Positions 40,023 to 50,350 of a stretch of DNA of 64,000 bases are shown piece by piece. The notes under the pieces are model-generated. The model searched no databases, was not told the origin of the DNA, and saw nothing but the letters and a program-made list of their open reading frames with translations. Source of the DNA: Daucus carota subsp. sativus (Eukaryota > Streptophyta > Magnoliopsida > Apiales > Apiaceae); the NCBI RefSeq assembly GCF_001625215.2, contig NC_030381.2, positions 36,392,689-36,456,688 of the forward strand, in the 5' to 3' direction. Within the stretch, counting starts at the first letter, position 1, and each line of letters begins with the position of its first letter. The translations under genes and the position numbers were made by a program.

Positions 40023-40985
40023 TCATGTCGTCATGGATAACCCTGAACCACTAAACTTTTCTTCTGTGATCTGGTCGAGCTTAGAAGCCATCTCCAGTGT
40101 TAGATGATTTTTCCAATCGCCAACAACGCCACTCCGGAAAAATGAATCATTTCTTAATACACGAAGAATATTTCCTTTCTTGTTAGCCTCTAGGTTGCTC
40201 AGAGTATTAAAACTACACAAGTTTATAATTTGATGAGGCACCCCTGAATTCTCTTCCTCTTGAGAAAAAGGTTTTCCAAGAAAAAGCGCAAGACGCCTCA
40301 GCTGAACAAGAGGCTCATTTTGCATCTCCTCATACCTCATAAACAACACCTTGTCTGGTTTGTCCAGGCTTTCCTTCCAATATCCTAATATTTGATCCCA
40401 AACAGCCCCTGAAGGACTCGATCCTCTGCAGAACAAATCAAAGGCCTTTTCTAAAGAGATGGGGGAGGGGCGGGAATCAATCTTGTTGGCAAAGTGAAAA
40501 AGTGAAACAAAAGTGTCCTTGATGTCTCTGGACATGTACACTATCTTAGCCCCCTCCTCCATCCATATCGACTCGGGGAGGCTAACAGTTGGAATGTGAG
40601 ACCCGAAGATCCTAGTGCCACTATCGTCTAAGGAGTTGCAGACGGAGTCATAACAAGAGGCCTCAACATACTGGAGAAAAGGAACAAGTTGGTGGGGAGT
40701 TTGTGTAAGTAGAGGATGATGAGGATCTTGAGGATGACATGCTTCACGGTTTATTAAAGCATAGATGACGGCTTTCAACCAGGTGGTTCCGGATTTAGGG
40801 GCAGTAACAAGGAAGATATCATTTTTGCGAGCTAGAAAATGATTTTGACAATGAATCAACTCCTTCAAACCTACTGGACCATGCCAGAAGCCTTGGTATT
40901 GGTAGCAGTAGGGCTGAAGTATACCTTCCTGCCTTGGCAAGGAAGCAAGCAAGTCTTCTGGGGGATTAGAGGAGTATTTCATCAT
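40023..40985 (-). CDS. Cytosolic sulfotransferase (SOT family), intact copy 1
   Basis: Transfers sulfate from PAPS to a small hydroxylated acceptor in the cytosol. The acceptor cannot be read from sequence; plant relatives act on flavonoids, brassinosteroids, hydroxyjasmonate or desulfoglucosinolates. The single 320-residue exon is the normal length and intronless as in most plant SOTs. Features: YQYQGFW (28-34), the PAPS 5'-phosphosulfate loop PKSGTTW (63-69), candidate catalytic His130 in FGSHIPTVSLPES, the 3'-phosphate region YMSRDIKDTFVS (150-161, where many SOTs have RNPKD), and GVVGDWKNHLT (286-296). It is the downstream-unit partner of the truncated pseudogene at 38318. Start chosen at MMKYSSNPPEDLLASLPRQE, aligned with copy 2. 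Confidence 0.93.
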   Translation of the reverse strand: MMKYSSNPPEDLLASLPRQEGILQPYCYQYQGFWHGPVGLKELIHCQNHFLARKNDIFLVTAPKSGTTWLKAVIYALINREACHPQDPHHPLLTQTPHQLVPFLQYVEASCYDSVCNSLDDSGTRIFGSHIPTVSLPESIWMEEGAKIVYMSRDIKDTFVSLFHFANKIDSRPSPISLEKAFDLFCRGSSPSGAVWDQILGYWKESLDKPDKVLFMRYEEMQNEPLVQLRRLALFLGKPFSQEEENSGVPHQIINLCSFNTLSNLEANKKGNILRVLRNDSFFRSGVVGDWKNHLTLEMASKLDQITEEKFSGSGLSMTT

Positions 40986-41230
40986 CCTCTTGCTTAGGGA
41001 TTAGGAACAAGAGCTAGCAGTTAGAATTAATTGGGCTGTAAAATTTACACAAATAGCTAGATAGCTGAGCAAGGCTTCGATTTATAGTACTATAATTCAA
41101 CTTGATTAAAATTGAAATACATAACGTTAGTATATACCGACAAAATTAGTTGGTACATGTATACTATTAGAAAGCCGTCCTTTTGATGGTTACGTTTAGC
41201 AACTTGCTAATATTTAATTTTAATGAATTT

Positions 41231-41421
41231 TCTAGTGTGTGCCCATCGGCACACACTAACAACCATTTTTAGGTAGGTGCTGAATTTCTATTAACTACAA
41301 ATCTCATTAATAATGATAACTCCTGCATGCACAAAACTCTCCATCAATACAATTCCTCCCCCGAATCAAAAATAGTTGTTGGTGTAGGTCCATGAGTACA
41401 TACTAGAAGCCCATACTTTAA
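41231..41421. mobile_element. Imperfect inverted-repeat element between sulfotransferase units
   Basis: TTCTAGTGTGTGCCCATCGG at the left and a diverged complement (ccatgagtacatactagaag) at the right bound about 190 bp, with matching ACAACCATTTTT/AAAAATAGTTGT blocks inside. It lies between the two duplication units. Class and boundaries are uncertain. Confidence 0.45.
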
Positions 41422-41495
41422 TAATCATAATGCTCTCACACAATATAAAACAACACCTTATCCGGCCTGGCCAGGCTTTCCTTCCAATACCCTAA

Positions 41496-41568
41496 GAGCG
41501 TAACTCCAACCATGCTCAGCTGTTCCCAATTTAGCCAACAATTATAGCCAACGCCGTTGGAGATGCTC
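41496..41568. mobile_element. 73-bp MITE inside the sulfotransferase pseudogene
   Basis: The ends GAGCGTAACTCCAAC and GTTGGAGATGCTC are flanked by TAA (41493-41495 and 41569-41571). The intact paralogue at 43917-43935 reads straight through (ccctaaaatttgatccc), which proves the insertion boundaries. The right 43 bases match the left end of the 21790-22212 element, so this is a deletion derivative of that family. Confidence 0.88.
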
Positions 41569-41887
41569 TAAGATTTGATCCCAAACCGGCCCCGAAGGAC
41601 TTGATCCGTTGCAGAAAAAATCAAAGGCGTGTTCCAAAGAGATGGGAGTAGGACGGTAGTTGATCTTGTTGGAAAAGCGAAAGAGTGAAACAAAAGTGTC
41701 CTTAATGTCCCTGCACGAGTACACTATCTTACCCTTCTCCATTATGGATTTAGGGAGGCTAACTGTCGGAGTATGAGTTCCAATCATTCTAGAGCTAACC
41801 AAATCATCACCCGAGAGATAAGAAAACTCGAGCCAAGGAACAAGCTGGTGGGGAGTTTGTTTAAGCAAAGGATGATGAGGATCATGA

Positions 41888-42272
41888 GCATTCACATTGG
41901 ATTCTTCATCCCCATCCTTATTTTTTTACTTATAAATTTAGTAATTTCTTAGAATTTTTTTCATGAATTTAAAAATCTTCTACATCTCATTTCCCAACCT
42001 ATCTCACCCCATCCCTATATTCCCTTTTATATTACTTCTTTCTCTCTCTTCCATCTATTATCTAATTAACTACACTTATAAATAAAACTAAAAAATAAAA
42101 GAAAAGATATGGGGAATGAATAGTAAGTCCCCAAATATGGGGTTTTAGTTTTTGTCCCTAAAACTAAACCCCATTTTAAGGTTTCGGATGGAACAACAAT
42201 TTGGACAAAAAATTAAGAATTTCCCTAAATTATAGGGATATGGAAAGTATGGGGAACCCAATAGGAATGCTC
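41888..42272. mobile_element. 385-bp MITE inside the sulfotransferase pseudogene
   Basis: The ends (GA)GCATTCACATTGGATTC and GAACCCAATAGGAATGCTC are inverted. TGA is duplicated at 41885-41887 and 42273-42275, and intact paralogues read continuously there (gatcatgaggatgac). A palindromic core is rich in CCCCAAATATGGGG-like words. It is probably PIF/Harbinger-related, judged by size, 3-bp duplication and termini. Confidence 0.8.
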
Positions 42273-42589
42273 TGAAGATGACAGGCTTCATCATTTATCA
42301 AAGCATAGAGGACTGCTTTTAACCAGGTAGTTCGGGATTGGGGGGCAGTTACAAAGAAGATATCATTTTTCGAGACTTGAAAAAAGTTTCAAAGCTAATT
42401 TTGTTTCCACTTAAATAAACTTGTATATAATATATACGGTCAATTTTCATGAAAATCACTTTTTTAATTATCAAAGACTTGAGAAATTATATATATTTTT
42501 CTTGAAGCACATAGTCTTTTGATGTCTCCAACAAGACAGTGATTTCCATGTTTATTAATTTCTCTTTTATTTTATATTTGTAAAGAAAG

Positions 42590-42720
42590 TCAAATACAAC
42601 CCCGTAACTGAAGAACTGAAAATTGGATTTTGTTAATTTTTTTAGTCATTTCAATAACTGAAGTTGACATTATAATTCAGGCGGAGGATGTCTCCGGCCT
42701 TGAACAATCTACGTGGTTAT
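42590..42720 (+). repeat. Fragment of LysM gene exon 3 (copy B)
   Basis: Second copy of the LysM-derived fragment. 'ctccggccttgaacaatct' matches the LysM exon at 36957-36975 (ctccagccatgaacagtct) better than copy A does. The preceding 'catttcaataactgaagttgacat' matches 36912-36936. It lies at the same distance upstream of a truncated sulfotransferase as copy A. Confidence 0.65.
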
Positions 42721-43565
42721 CAGAGGTTTAGCAAAGCGATCAAAAGCTTTGTGTTATCTTATTAAGTGTTTAGCAAAGCGATCAAAAGCCCAAGTTAGGA
42801 TTATGAACTTATAATTTATAATCTATCGAGTCGATTTCATGATTATAAGTTCATTTCATACCGGATCAGATATACATTCTCATTATGAGAACGGGTCATT
42901 TGATCGTATCTAAATAAATACTCTGTTTACGTACGTATAGATATCTATGTCGTTACATTACATTTAGGATTAGGAATAAACGTAGTAATTCTGATATGAT
43001 TATTACATATTTGTTGTTATTTGAAACCTAATCACCTCTGTGAGCTTTTATTGAATCTACCAAAGAAGTGATAAATGGGAATTCTAAGAAAATAAATACT
43101 AATCCGAGCTCTGATACATGACATTAAATTCCGATTTTTTTATAATCGACTGATCAACCATTAGCCACACACATATTAATTAAAGACTGTTCCAATAGAA
43201 TAAGTTTTCTTCTCATAAACACAACTCCCTCGGAAAAATGGCGTCATATATATTACAAGAACATTTTAAAAATTAAAAGGTGATGTTATATGTGATTGTC
43301 TTGTTTATAATAAACGTGTGCATGATTTTAGTATTCCGTGACACTTATTCTGTACCAGTCACACAATTATTTCATACATGATAACGAGCTAGGCAATCAC
43401 ATAATTAGCTAAACAAACAAAAGACATGAAAACAAGAAGATGATACAAACAACACGTCTTGAATTCAAATTTATTGAGAGATAGCAGCGTCATATGTTGT
43501 AGAGATAATCAACATGAAAACGCTAAACTCTTCTTCTGGGATTTGATCAAGCTTTGAAATCAAAT
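42721..43565. other. Sulfotransferase spacer B
   Basis: Diverged duplicate of spacer A with no gene. Near 43505-43565 a duplicated scrap of sulfotransferase 3' sequence (ttgatcaagctttgaaatcaaatttat) lies next to the stop of copy 2. Confidence 0.5.
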
Positions 43566-44516
43566 TTATAGAGATAACCCTGAACCACTAAATTTTTCTT
43601 CCGTGATCTGATCGAGCTTAGAACCCATCTCCACTGTGAGATGATTTTTCCAATCGCCAACAACGCCACTCCAGAAAAATGAATCATTTCTTACTACACC
43701 CAGAAAATCTCCTGTCTTGTTAGCCTCTAGGTTGCTCATAGTATTAAAACTACACAACTTTATAATTTGATCAGGCAACCCTGAATTCTCTTCCTCTTGA
43801 GAGAAAGGTTTTCCAAGAAAAAGTGCAAGATGCCTCAGCTGAACACGAGGCTCATTTTGCATGTCCTCATACCTCATAAACAGCACCTTGTGTGGTTTGT
43901 CATGGCTTTTCTTCCAATACCCTAAAATTTGATCCCAAACAGGCCCTGAAGGACTAGATCCTCTGCAGAACAAATCGAAGGCGTTTTCTAGAGAGATGGG
44001 GGAGGGACGAAAATTGATCTTGTTGGAAAAGTGAAAGAGTGAAACAAAAGTGTCCTTAATGTCCCTGCACAAGTATACTATCTTACCCTTCTCCATTATG
44101 GATTCAGGTAGGCTGACTATTGGAGTATGAGTTCCAAATATTCTAGTTGGGCTACTGTCTAGCGAGTTGCTAACCAAGTTATTATTATCTAAGGGAGCAA
44201 CATATTCGAGCCAAGGAACAAGTTGGTGAGGAGTTTGTTTGAGCAAAGGATGATGAGGATCTTGAGGATGACATGCTTCTCGGTTTATTAAAGCATAGAT
44301 GATGGCTTTAAACCAGGTGGTTCCAGATTTAGGTGCAGTTACAAGGAATATATCATTTTCGCGTGCTTGAAACTGATTTTGACAATCAATTAACGACTTC
44401 AAAACTGTTGAACTATACCAGAAGCCTTGGTATTGATAGCTGTAGGGCTCAAGTATACCTTCTTGCCTTGGCAAAGAAGCAAGCAAGTCTTCCGGGGTAC
44501 TAAAGGAGTTCTTCAT
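43566..44516 (-). CDS. Cytosolic sulfotransferase (SOT family), intact copy 2
   Basis: Paralogue of the 40023 copy, with the same predicted PAPS-dependent sulfation activity and unknown acceptor. The single exon encodes 316 residues. Seen: YQYQGFWYSS (28-37), PAPS loop PKSGTTW (62-68), FGTHTPIVSLPES with candidate catalytic His130, YLCRDIKDTFVSLFHF, and VVGDWKNHLTVEMGSKL near the C terminus. It ends GSGLSL, a few residues short of copy 1 (GSGLSMTT), because a short duplicated sequence abuts the stop. The acceptor-binding loop after VPWLEYV differs from copy 1 (PLDNNNLVSNSLDSSPT against EASCYDSVCNSLDDSGT), so the two may differ in substrate preference (inference). Confidence 0.93.
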   Translation of the reverse strand: MKNSFSTPEDLLASLPRQEGILEPYSYQYQGFWYSSTVLKSLIDCQNQFQARENDIFLVTAPKSGTTWFKAIIYALINREACHPQDPHHPLLKQTPHQLVPWLEYVAPLDNNNLVSNSLDSSPTRIFGTHTPIVSLPESIMEKGKIVYLCRDIKDTFVSLFHFSNKINFRPSPISLENAFDLFCRGSSPSGPVWDQILGYWKKSHDKPHKVLFMRYEDMQNEPRVQLRHLALFLGKPFSQEEENSGLPDQIIKLCSFNTMSNLEANKTGDFLGVVRNDSFFWSGVVGDWKNHLTVEMGSKLDQITEEKFSGSGLSL

Positions 44517-45566
44517 TATCCAGGAGATAGGAGGAAATGGGCTGTAGTAATTGAGTAGTTCTGGTCTAAATATTTATTGCCTAGGCTGAAATAGATAGCT
44601 GCAACTATTCTATTTATCAAGGGCTATAATTCAATTTGAGTGACTAGAGGCTGAAACATATATACTGTAAACCTGACCTGCGGACTAATTCAACTTCCAC
44701 CTGCATCAAGTACTCGGGCCTCCACATATACGTCAGTGATTTATCAAATTATTATTCCTCTGATGAAGTTGCTCAATTTTGACTTTGTCTAGGTATTATT
44801 AAAGTTTCTTAAACCATTGACAACTATCAAAAAATATCATTAGTCAAATTCTTATTAATAAAAGCACTGTTCTCCACAAGATTGCGATAAATATGAAAAA
44901 AAAACGGTGATAATATTGCCGTGACAAAAGCAAAATCCCCTAATAACAATATTATTACCACTAGTACCATCAGAACAATGGTGCATGTTATAGCATATAA
45001 TAAAAAAACCGAAACACAAAATATTGTCGATTTTTTTTATAACAAATTAGTTTTAAGTTCTAATTGTTTAACTTAAAAACTCTGTAATTTGTCAAACAAT
45101 TATTGAGACATCTACCACTACGAGATCTAGAAGAAATCCAATTAGCGTTATACATTGAATATATAACTATTAGAATTCTAAAACAATTATAAATAATTAA
45201 GAAGTCCATATGTATAATATTATTAGCCATATACATAATAAACGAAATTCAATTCAAGTCATGTCCTCACAAGATTGCGATAAAAACGAAGGATGATACG
45301 GTGGTGACACTAAGCCAGTCGCATAAATTATTTTTCATCTCTTTAGAAATCATAAAGAATATAATGATTTTTATTAAAATAAGATATAACATTCTAAAAC
45401 AAATTCATATCATAACATGTATTTGAGAATAATTTTTTTAGAAAAAACAAAACTTGAAATACCATCAAATTTCAATACTAGAAAGTTTTATATCTAAACA
45501 TGATAGTGCACATATAAATATATTAAGAAGATGATAATATATTAAGAAGTTGGTACACGTGGTTGT
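44517..45566. other. AT-rich sulfotransferase 5' flank
   Basis: Promoter region of copy 2, then unrecognised AT-rich DNA. Confidence 0.35.
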
Positions 45567-46045
45567 TTTTGGACGAAACCAGTAGAGGACTGGATTAAAG
45601 TTAATACAGATGATGCAGTCTTCAATAATGATAGCATTGGGCTGGGATGTGTTCTGAGGGATGATAAGGGTGTGTTCCTTGGTGCAAGATGCTGCAACAT
45701 ATCTGGCGCTTGGTCCCGAGAGAGGCAGAAGCTATGGGAATGAAGGAAGCCTTGTTATGGGTGCTTTCTCGACGTTTGAATTACTGTGTTATTGAGACTG
45801 ATTCGCAAATCCTTGTTGATGTCTGTAATGGTGGTCCAGGGAAGTCGTGTTTTGGTACAATTGTTCATGATTCTATCTACTTGTTAAAGCACATAAATCC
45901 AGTGTGTGTTAGATTTATTTATCGTTCTGCGAATAGTGTCGCGCATGAAATAGCAAAAGCTGCGTATTCTGTGTCAGGCGTTTGTGAGTGGTTTGATAAC
46001 CCTCCTGTGTATATTAAGTATGTACTAGACAAAGAAATGATTTGA
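45567..46045 (+). pseudogene. RNase H-like (RVT_3) domain fragment
   Basis: 45570-45715 reads W-KPVEDWIKVNTDDAVF, then GLGCVLRDDKGVFLGARC, the first strands of the RNase H-like fold. After a one-base shift near 45712 the frame continues PREAEAMGMKEALLW, CVIETDSQILVDVCN (with the D in ETDS) and SANSVAHEIAKAA. This is the domain common at the end of plant LINE reverse transcriptases and in derived single-domain proteins. With no upstream reverse transcriptase and a frameshift, it is best treated as a dead fragment. Confidence 0.8.
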
Positions 46046-46488
46046 TTAATGCAAGTACTAATTTATTCAAAAAAAGAAGATGATAATATAATCAAACAAA
46101 AAATATTAAAGTTCTAGGAAGTACACAAAATATTGTAGTATTGGAGTACATAATTAAAAAAAATATATAATCTAGTCATTAAGTTTTAATTCCTTTTTTG
46201 TTCTACAATATTTGTAAACATCCCAGATCAGATTATCTTGTACAACATAAACATAGGATACTATGTTCTACAGTATAACTGATAAGCAGAACAATAATTT
46301 TAAAGCTTGTTAAAGTTGAAAGATATTAATGATTAATTGATAATTAATTAATTATGTTTAAGACTACTTATAAATGATAAATTATATATAAATTTGGATA
46401 ATCAAAGATATTATTTATGATTAAACTAAAAAATTATGACTCATATTCCAATGTTTTTGTGTACTCCATAGACCTTGACCCTATAATA
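46046..46488. other. AT-rich spacer
   Basis: Nothing recognisable. Confidence 0.35.
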
Positions 46489-46768
46489 CTCCCTCCGACC
46501 CACCCATTTTTTATCCAATGTTTTGGTCACAAAGGTTAAAAAAAAGAGTATAAAGTAGTGGAAAAGAGAAAGAAAAGTGGGTGAATTGGTGGGACCCATT
46601 GATTTTTAATGTATAAAACGAATGTAATGGAGTAAAAGTTGTGTGAAAAGGGAAGAAAAATGGAGAATTGACGGGATTCATTGACTATTTTTGATAAGTT
46701 TTGAAATGTAAAAAATTGAATGGCACACCAAAAAGAAAAGAGTAAAGGAATGGTTGGGATAGAGGGAG
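46489..46768. mobile_element. Stowaway MITE
   Basis: The ends CTCCCTCCGACCCA and TGGGATAGAGGGAG are flanked by TA (46487-46488 and 46769-46770). At 280 bp with no coding capacity, it is a standard Stowaway (Tc1/mariner-derived) element. Confidence 0.85.
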
Positions 46769-46770
46769 TA

Positions 46771-48865
46771 ATAAATTTTAAATTTTAATTTTTTTTTAAA
46801 TCCGTGCTAGACATAGGTTATAAGAAGTTAGTATATCTAAAACTCACTTATAAAATTTTTGAGCTTCTTTAACCATTGACAACTTTATACACCGACAAGA
46901 AACATATTCCCTCCGGCCTATTCATTTTTTTTACTTTTTTTTATTATTTGACATGTATTTTCAGATTTTTATAAATTATGATTTTATAATTTTTTATTAA
47001 ATTTTTTGTTTCCAAACAAAATCTAAAGATCAAATTTTTATTCAAAATACTTTTTTTTAAGAAATAATTTATAAATTTATATTTTATATTAAAAATATGT
47101 GCCAAATCATTCAACCATCGAAAACTCGCATCAGTATCTCAATTTCAATTCAAACATGGGTTTGATTCACACTCCATGTTCTAAGAAATATTTACCATCC
47201 GAAAAGAGGAAAAACTGGAGTCTTTTTTTAAAAATGTTATTCGAACCGCCCTTTTTCGATCCATATCAGCATTTCGTATAGAAATTATTATGTCAGCAAT
47301 AATTTTCCTACCTATGGTGAATTAAATTTCTTGATGCTCCCAATTTTGATATAATAAACATATTTTTAAGCGGATTGAGGTGCTTAATAGATGATCAGGT
47401 ATGATGATATAATAACATATGCGTATGTCTTATATTAGTTATTTATTAGTTAAGTGATTCATTATAAATTCGTGGCTGGCCGCGTGAGCATATATAATAT
47501 ATTATGACAATGTTGTAAAACATATAAATAATTTTATATCTTTTTTAACAACTTGTGGACTATTAATACTAACTTTTCCTCATCGATCCGTTTCCCGCTA
47601 ACACATTTTCTATTAAGTAATTCTTACCAATAATTTGTTTAACGATTCGTTTACTAATACTCGACTTGTATAGCATACAATAATGCGATAAACTACAACA
47701 TTACAAGGACTTTAGCATAACACAACTTTTACTAAAGATGAAATACAAATAGATACAATTAATATATATATACTAGAAATAAAATTCATTTTTTTTATCA
47801 CCTGCTAATTAGAGTTAGGCTTGTAAATGATTAATAAGATATTCAGATTCCATTCATATATAATTAATTCGAACAAATTGGAATTGTATTTTTGTGTGAG
47901 CAAAAGTATCAATTTACTTAATTCATGTGATAAATCGTTTGTGTGCCAAAACAAAGTTCAATTTATTATTTATCTTTTAGTAAAATATAGATATATCTTC
48001 TAGGCAAATTTTATTTCAATTCTATAATTGAGAATCAATCAAAAGAATTAAATAAAGAAAAAAAATGCGGATAGCAGTTAGCCTTCCCTGAACCTATCAT
48101 GGATCACCTGACACCTGTCCTGATAGTAGCAAGAAACATAGTAAAAAATGATTGCTAATTAACGAGATTTTCTGAAAGTCATTTTTGGAGATGTTGAAGA
48201 ACTAGTTAACCTCTAATTAACGAGATTTTCTCCTCATCTTCGGAGATGTTTCATAACTGGCCTTTAATATATAGTATTTTCTCCATAGTCATTCTCGGAG
48301 GTGCTGAAGATTAATTGTAACCCTAGCTAGAAAAGAAACACATTCAGACATACCTAACCTTTAGTGTGAAAAACTATACAGAGCATAAGTACATTCAGAT
48401 ACACAGTATAATCATTTGGTTCTCCCTGGAATAAAATTCTAAACATATATATTATATATAACAAACTGATTCAAAATTTCTATCAAATTAATATTATAAG
48501 AATGGGAGTACGTATGAATGCCTTAATTAAACAATACAGTATGTGTTTAATACTGCAACTAGCTTTCAAAAAACTATATTGAGATGTGAAAAGGCAAGCT
48601 CAAAAATTTCCAGTTGACTTGTTCGATGATCTCATTCTCATTGTCATAATTTTCATTCATGAGGTCAGTAAAAAATTCTTAATTTAGAATGTATATCTAC
48701 AATGACACAATAGTTAGGTGGTATACCAGCTTGTTGTCTATATAAAATATTATATATGTATCCAGAGTCTACGGAAATTTGCTATTTATATTGGTGATTG
48801 TTTCGGGTTCATTATACACCAATATTTAGCTTCACATAATTAATCTAGCAAGCTCTCTAACAGCC
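46771..48865. other. AT-rich intergenic stretch and EF-hand gene promoter
   Basis: No gene is recognised. At 48157-48312 three degenerate copies of a roughly 65-70 bp unit ('aacgagattttct... ggagatgttgaag') form a short tandem repeat. The final few hundred bases are upstream sequence of the EF-hand gene. Confidence 0.4.
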
Positions 48866-49797
48866 ATGTCTGGGTACGATTACACGATGGAGAGGCTCCG
48901 GGACCTTGTCATGACTCAATATCAATATGCACCAAGACAAGCTCAAATGGCCGCACATGGATTCTTCGATGCCATGGACAACGATGGAAATGGTAGTGTA
49001 AGTTATCGCGAGTTCAAGCGTTTCTTGGTCTCCGAGGGTTTCGAGGAGTTCTCTGATAAAGATCTGTTCAAGAGATTGGACGGAGATGGGAGTCGAGGTC
49101 TGGACTTCTGGGAGGTGATGAGTCTTTACTATATCCTCAGAAGTGACAAGCCTTTCTGCACCGAATGTGATGATTTTTTGTTGGAAACTTATTTCGTGTG
49201 TAATGGTTGCCGCGGAGGGCCCTACTATTTCTGCAACAGCTGTTGCCAAGAACATAACTATGAAATGGGAGGAGATCACTGCTACCCCGTCTATGATCAG
49301 GTACACAAATATATATATAATTTGTCACTGACAAGACTTGAACTCTCGATATCCCATAATCACTACAAAAAAACTGGCATCAGACAACACTAATCAGACA
49401 ACGGACGCTGAAAAAAGTGTTGGCCGAAACAAAGCGATGCCAGTTTTGTTGTAGTGAATTTGTCGTTGTTTAGTATTATTCTTGACTCTAACATAAACGT
49501 GTGTTAAATGGATGCAGCCACCAGTTCATCAAATGCAAAGGTCTCAAACAACAAATTCAATGGTCATGTACACTCCCTCGCGTTCCACAAGTAGAAGTTC
49601 TAGTGTATGTTCTAAGCTAGTTTAATTATCGTCATCTATTCAAACGATCTGCCATGTTTAAATTCTTAACCCTAATAGAATAAAAACTACTTCAGGTTGG
49701 GGGGAGCAGCTCATTAAGGACAGCTTACAGGACATTTGAGATGGCTCTCAACGTAGCCAACCTCGCTGTTGGAGCCGCTGCTTGTTCCATCATGTAG
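48866..49797 (+). CDS. EF-hand protein with Cys-rich zinc-binding-like domain
   Basis: Three exons (48866-49300, 49518-49604 and 49696-49797) join in phase to 207 residues. Two adjacent canonical EF-hand loops are seen: DNDGNGSVSYRE (38-49) and DGDGSRGLDFWE (72-83), with acidic residues at positions 1, 3 and 12. A cysteine/histidine cluster follows: C98xxC101, C112xxC115, C123xxC126, H130 and H138-C139. This resembles ZZ/DC1-type zinc binding. The tail has a Ser/Thr-rich linker (exon 2) and a hydrophobic end (MALNVANLAVGAAACSIM) that might associate with membranes. Plants have an uncharacterised family with this architecture. A role in Ca2+ sensing is inferred and the partner is unknown. Confidence 0.85.
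49361..49456. mobile_element. CACTA-type MITE in EF-hand gene intron 1
   Basis: The ends CACTACAAAAAAACTGGCAT and ATGCCAGTTTTGTTGTAGTG are flanked by AAT on both sides (49358-49360 and 49457-49459). The 96-bp length and the CACTA termini with 3-bp duplication identify a miniature EnSpm/CACTA derivative. Confidence 0.85.
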
Positions 49798-50350
49798 CTT
49801 ACAATAATTGTGTGCATGTAAGCCGGATCTTATTTATGTTTGTTGGTGTGCTTTTCTTCTTTATACTTCTGTACTTAGTTTTTATGAATCTCATCGAGAA
49901 CCCTAGTTCAGGCCAGACAAGTTTTAAGAAATACCTATGTATGGTTGTTATTTATATCGGTTAATCGTTGTACTTCTTGAACAATAAGAATATAAGTCAA
50001 TGTCAAAGTTTAATTGCATTTGGCCATATTTTCGATGAAGTCCTTTGAATATATATATATACTCAGCTCTTGATTAATTGGCAAACACTACACCAATTCT
50101 GGCCATTTACGACGGATATCTTACGACGGAATAAGCGGAGCGCAATACTTACGACGGAACACAAACATTCGTCGTATTTTCTCGTCAATACTTACGACGT
50201 AACAACCTTCCGTCGTATATTTTGCTAGAATTCAGGCGCGCTCTAATAAAAAATAATAAATATTTTTCCCGCGAAAAAACCGTCGTAATTTAACCGTCGT
50301 AAGTTAATATATCTACCCAATTAAAGGCAAAAAATAAATGAAAATAAATT

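Larger units (their letters stand above)
41445..42400 (-). pseudogene. Sulfotransferase pseudogene interrupted by two MITEs
   Basis: Three pieces on the minus strand represent one gene. 42276-42400 holds the damaged PAPS loop (TAPQSRTTWLKA, with Lys and Gly replaced). 41572-41884 holds NAHDPHHPLLKQTPHQLVPW through GPVWDQIL. 41445-41492 holds GYWKESLARPDKVLF, after which homology stops. A 385-bp MITE (41888-42272) and a 73-bp MITE (41496-41568) separate the pieces. The N terminus is missing at the same point as in the 38318 pseudogene and the C terminus is absent. Confidence 0.85.

Noticed and set aside
45689..46045. The open frame as a functional RNase H-like gene
   Set aside because: The first strands of the domain lie in another frame upstream, so the start is an artefact of a frameshift.
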